From HyVt-477 sp965224605 (GTDB taxonomy: Bacteria; Pseudomonadota; Gammaproteobacteria; Thiotrichales; Thiotrichaceae): DNA of 64,000 bases. Below are positions 61,276 through 64,000 of this stretch, piece by piece. Location: positions 1 to 64,000 of the forward strand of contig CBDCZP010000016.1 in the NCBI GenBank assembly GCA_965224605.1. The letters run 5' to 3'. The translations under genes were made by a program, and so were the position numbers. Positions within the stretch are counted from its first letter, which is position 1; every line of letters begins with the position of its first letter. The notes under the pieces are model-generated. The model was not told the origin of the DNA and searched no databases. It worked only from the letters and a program-made list of their open reading frames with translations.

Positions 61276-62439
61276 CTAAGTCCATTTTGGAGGAAGAATT
61301 TTTGATAAATCGCATCTATGGCTATATTTATTTGCTATTTGATGAACCTCTGAAACCAGCCCTTTCTCAAAAAGAATGGGTTCCAGTCCTAATGATATAA
61401 AGCATTCCTTCGCAACAAAAAATTCATTTTCTGCATCCTCAATATTTTTTCGGGGATTCTCAATGTAAGAGACTTCTGCTCCCGTTATTTTGGAGATAGT
61501 TTCAGCCAAATATTTTAGCCGATGCACTTCAGTCGTTTGGTTAAATATTTGTACCTTTGATCCTTTTTCCGGAGGATTGTTAATAGCTAATTCAATACAA
61601 CGCGTAGTATCTTGAATATTAATAAAGGCACGGCTTTGCTCGCCGCTACCATAAATCGTCAAAGGCATCCCCACAGATGCTTGAATTATAAATCTATTAA
61701 GAACTGTACCGTAAACTCCATCATAATCAAAACGATTAACCAGCCTTTCATCAAGGCTGGTTTCTTCAGTCTGCGTACCCCAGACATTACCTTGATGTAA
61801 GTCTGTAATGCGTATGTTATTATTTCTATTATAATACTGGAAGAAAAGCTGATCTTGAGATTTTGTCATATGATAAATACTCTCTGTCTCTGATGGATAG
61901 AGAATTTCTTTATCAACCCATTCACCCGAATGAGAATGAACCTTGATATTTAAGTATCCTTCAGGAATCTCCATTTCCGTCGTATGGTACCCATATACAC
62001 CAATAGAACCAAGATGAATTAGATGAATATCTAGTTTGCTTTCCGCTATTGCAGATAAGACATTATGAGTGGCATTAAGATTATTGTTTACGGTATAGCA
62101 TCTTGTATCACTCGACATTGCAGAATAAGGAGCTGAGCGCTGCTCTGCAAAATGCACAATCGCATCGGGCTTAAAACTTTTCAGAAGAGAAAGTACCTTA
62201 TGATATTCATTTGCAATGTCAAAATTAAAAAACTGGATCTCCTTCTCCGTCAATTCTTTCCACGCATCCAAACGAGTGCTCATTGAGCTGATAGGTGTCA
62301 GTGTTTCCAACTCAAGTTCAACATCTATTTTTCGCCGTGAAAGATTATCAACTATTACAATGTCATGGCCTAATTTAGAAAGGTGTAGAGCATTTGGCCA
62401 ACCACAAAAACCATCGCCACCAAGGATAATTATATTCAT
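61276..62439 (-). CDS. sqdB: UDP-sulfoquinovose synthase
   Basis: 387 residues. Motifs: MNIIILGGDGFCGWPNALHL (NAD site), IVDNLSRRKIDVELELETLT, VHFAEQRSAPYSAMSSD, HLIHLGSIGVYGYHTTEMEI, SIYHMTKSQDQ (the Y-x3-K pair), RITDLHQGNVWGTQTEETSL and NRFDYDGVYGTVLNRFIIQA. These follow SqdB closely, with Ser for Thr at the catalytic site (LGSIG). It makes UDP-sulfoquinovose from UDP-glucose and sulfite for sulfolipid. No sqdX/sqdD glycosyltransferase is in view. It sits between two copies of a duplicated segment. Confidence 0.88.
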   Translation of the reverse strand: MNIIILGGDGFCGWPNALHLSKLGHDIVIVDNLSRRKIDVELELETLTPISSMSTRLDAWKELTEKEIQFFNFDIANEYHKVLSLLKSFKPDAIVHFAEQRSAPYSAMSSDTRCYTVNNNLNATHNVLSAIAESKLDIHLIHLGSIGVYGYHTTEMEIPEGYLNIKVHSHSGEWVDKEILYPSETESIYHMTKSQDQLFFQYYNRNNNIRITDLHQGNVWGTQTEETSLDERLVNRFDYDGVYGTVLNRFIIQASVGMPLTIYGSGEQSRAFINIQDTTRCIELAINNPPEKGSKVQIFNQTTEVHRLKYLAETISKITGAEVSYIENPRKNIEDAENEFFVAKECFISLGLEPILFEKGLVSEVHQIANKYSHRCDLSKILPPKWT

Positions 62440-62710
62440 AATTTATAACTCATAATCTATTAAAAAAATATTTAAGGATTGCACATAGACATGACTGAAT
62501 AATAGCAACGTAAAACAAAAGGTACAGCGAAGTATTAAATAACAATCTTAGCAAATTTACATTTTTTCAATCCCCAAAAAATGAAACAGGAATGTTGAAT
62601 ATGTAAACTTCAGAAGCAATACCGTTCAATTAAGCCAATCACTTATTGAGTCCTCTTGTAAGCTACTGGGAATATTGCTTTTTTACCAGAAGATCCTCTC
62701 TTATAACTAC

Positions 62711-63245
62711 GGCTTAGTCGAATAGATTCGCGGCAACCATTGCAATGACAATAGTGATTCAGTGACCCACAGTGAAAAGTTTAGCACCATATCTAAGCTC
62801 TATATGGTAGACAAAAAGCAACATTTAATTAGGAACAAAACATATCAACCTATTTCGACCATGAGTGAGGATGTTAATCAGCTTTTGTCTGTGATTTCAA
62901 TGAATTTACTATCCTCCTTCCTTCTTTAAATTCTTTTTTAAAGTCCTTATTAATGTTGTCGACATTAAGATCATTAAGTGTCCCTCCAGATTCAAAGTGA
63001 CGTACAAACATACGCCCTACCGCATAAGTTAAGGCTCCTGATAATATAGATGAACCTCCTCCGCCAGCAAAAGAACCGAGGCCTGGAATCAGTTTGGCAA
63101 AACTGGATAAACCTAAGAGAGCTGCTGCACCATGAATACCACCGGATACCATGGAAATAATTAAAGATTGCCCCTTCTCCTTTTCAAATGGAATCTTATA
63201 ATGTAAACACAAACTGTGTACCATTTTTACTTGAGAGGCAACTAG
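62711..63245. repeat. Duplicated segment, copy B (decayed adenylation tail plus intact DUF697)
   Basis: Bases 62711-62870 match the end of the adenylation gene (60619-60775) but with stops. From 62874 the match continues into the intact DUF697 gene. The gap 62440-62710, left of this copy, shows nothing I can name. Confidence 0.7.
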
Positions 63246-63410
63246 AGCACCAAAATCAGCGAGAGGTACTGGTATCCAGCCTGTAGCCATTGAAATGTAC
63301 ATATAACGCTTAACAATACTGTTAGCTTTATTAGATAAAACTACAGTTTGAAGCTGTTCTTTCTTATCAGGCTCATTATCAGAAATATCTCTTTGATGTG
63401 AATTATTCAT
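62874..63410 (-). CDS. DUF697 membrane protein (paralogue 5)
   Basis: 178 residues from ATG 63410 (MNNSHQRDISDNEPDKKEQL). DUF697: IVKRYMYISMATGWIPVPLA, DFGALVASQVKMVHSLCLHY, GLSSFAKLIPGLGSFAGGGG and YAVGRMFVRHFESGGTLNDL. It ends in a basic tail. Its ATG lies within the stop region of the upstream P-type ATPase (ATGAATAA overlap), so the two are translationally coupled. This is the strongest single link between DUF697 and the pump. Confidence 0.88.
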   Translation of the reverse strand: MNNSHQRDISDNEPDKKEQLQTVVLSNKANSIVKRYMYISMATGWIPVPLADFGALVASQVKMVHSLCLHYKIPFEKEKGQSLIISMVSGGIHGAAALLGLSSFAKLIPGLGSFAGGGGSSILSGALTYAVGRMFVRHFESGGTLNDLNVDNINKDFKKEFKEGRRIVNSLKSQTKAD

Positions 63411-64000
63411 TAACTTTCTCAGCATCATTGGCATTGGGCAATACCTTCTTCTCCTTGTATTTCCGTAAAGGCGAAAATGCGGTAGCTAATCCACCAAAAA
63501 TGCCCAATTGCCATATAAAAGTACCTGTATAAAGACTGATGTGTAAGGCAAACACTCCTACCGTGATAACTCCAACAGGGAGCAAACTCACCAAAAATAG
63601 TTTCTGTAGTGTCTTATCAAAATCTCTCGCAATATCAAGCAAGAATCCTAGCTGTCTCAGGTCTCTATTCATTAATACAATTTGAGCAACGTCAGTAGCA
63701 ACCGTTGTCGCACCGCTTAAGGAAATTGAAACATCCGCCTGAGTTAATGCAGGTGCATCATTAATACCATCGCCAATGAAGCATACAAAACGCCCTTTAT
63801 TTTGTAATTTTTCAACCAAAGCTGACTTATTTTGTGGTAGCACATCAGCAAAATAATGTTTGATACCTAAAATTTTAGCTAAGCTACGAGTAGGGCCCTC
63901 ACTGTCTCCTGATATAATATATAAGTCCATCTTACGAGCTTTTAAATCCTTAATTGCTTCTAAAGCTTCGGGGCGAACGGTTGGTTGTAATTCAATAACA
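63403..64000 (-). CDS. P-type ATPase, C-terminal part (runs off the right edge)
   Basis: The reading enters at the edge with IELQPTVRPEALEAIKDLKA, then MDLYIISGDSEGPTRSLAKI, HYFADVLPQNKSALVEKLQN and FIGDGINDAPALTQADVSIS (hinge motif). Two final helices follow (LVSLLPVGVITVGVFALHIS, FIWQLGIFGGLATAFSPLRK). It belongs to the same group as the other pumps of the window. The phosphorylation site lies beyond the edge. It is coupled to the DUF697 gene downstream. Confidence 0.88.
   Translation of the reverse strand, partial: VIELQPTVRPEALEAIKDLKARKMDLYIISGDSEGPTRSLAKILGIKHYFADVLPQNKSALVEKLQNKGRFVCFIGDGINDAPALTQADVSISLSGATTVATDVAQIVLMNRDLRQLGFLLDIARDFDKTLQKLFLVSLLPVGVITVGVFALHISLYTGTFIWQLGIFGGLATAFSPLRKYKEKKVLPNANDAEKVNE

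Overview
The window reads as a chromosome segment of a gammaproteobacterium, possibly a sulfur-oxidiser of the Thiotrichales type. This placement is an inference from protein style (BioA, sulfolipid synthase SqdB, Sat/CysC, and gene families typical of gammaproteobacterial integrative elements). No rRNA or tRNA gene was seen to anchor it.

Region 1 (1-10.4 kb, nearly all minus strand) is a decaying integrative-conjugative-element (ICE) module. It holds DUF3577, DUF3275, a DUF6094-type methyltransferase, DUF6573, DUF4258/DUF2283, a GHKL ATPase, ParD/ParE and NERD genes. Most carry one or more frame breaks. Eight genes are preceded by a structured leader: in four a pseudoknot with compensatory changes, and in all eight a hairpin that hides the ribosome-binding site by pairing that changes together with it. 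This resembles the STAXI class of RNAs.

Region 2 (10.9-15.3 kb) has two long DUF697 coiled-coil membrane proteins, an alpha/beta hydrolase and several tiny glycine-zipper membrane proteins. Region 3 (15.9-20.9 kb) has a polyamine-type binding protein, a START protein, an outer-membrane barrel and a hybrid sensor kinase. Region 4 (21.0-32.6 kb) is one long plus-strand operon of unusual carbon-chain enzymes: two aldolase families, an FAD enzyme, two methyltransferases, a 2-hydroxyacid-dehydrogenase-like protein, a TauD-type oxygenase, two enolase-superfamily enzymes and a dehydroquinase-like protein. A complete P-type ATPase is embedded in it. BioA and decayed ATPase, AAA-ATPase and IS3 debris follow.

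Region 5 (35.9-48.6 kb) is the most striking. It has a MamK-like actin with a coiled-coil protein, a short membrane coiled-coil protein and a BON-OmpA protein, then a DUF697 protein, a second P-type ATPase, a TAXI-receptor/DUF697 fusion, a stand-alone front half of a P-type ATPase and another DUF697 protein. Region 6 (48.8-60.7 kb) has an OmpR-type regulator plus Hpt protein, a phosphopantetheinyl transferase, Sat/CysC with damaged Sat motifs, a DHH phosphoesterase, a SyrD/PvdE-like exporter, a DUF481 porin and an amidohydrolase / Rieske oxygenase / adenylation-carrier operon. Region 7 (60.8-64 kb) has sqdB between two copies of a duplicated DUF697 segment, and the end of a further P-type ATPase translationally coupled to DUF697.

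My reading is that DUF697 proteins, P1B-like ATPases without the usual metal motif, a magnetosome-type actin and glycine-zipper proteins form a candidate membrane-compartment system (compare magnetosomes and ferrosomes). It appears tied to a small-molecule pathway. A tandem 10-bp operator (TTAACATTTC type) recurs 60-140 bp upstream of six transcription units from these sets, and a full phosphorelay (hybrid kinase, Hpt, OmpR regulator) lies in the same window.
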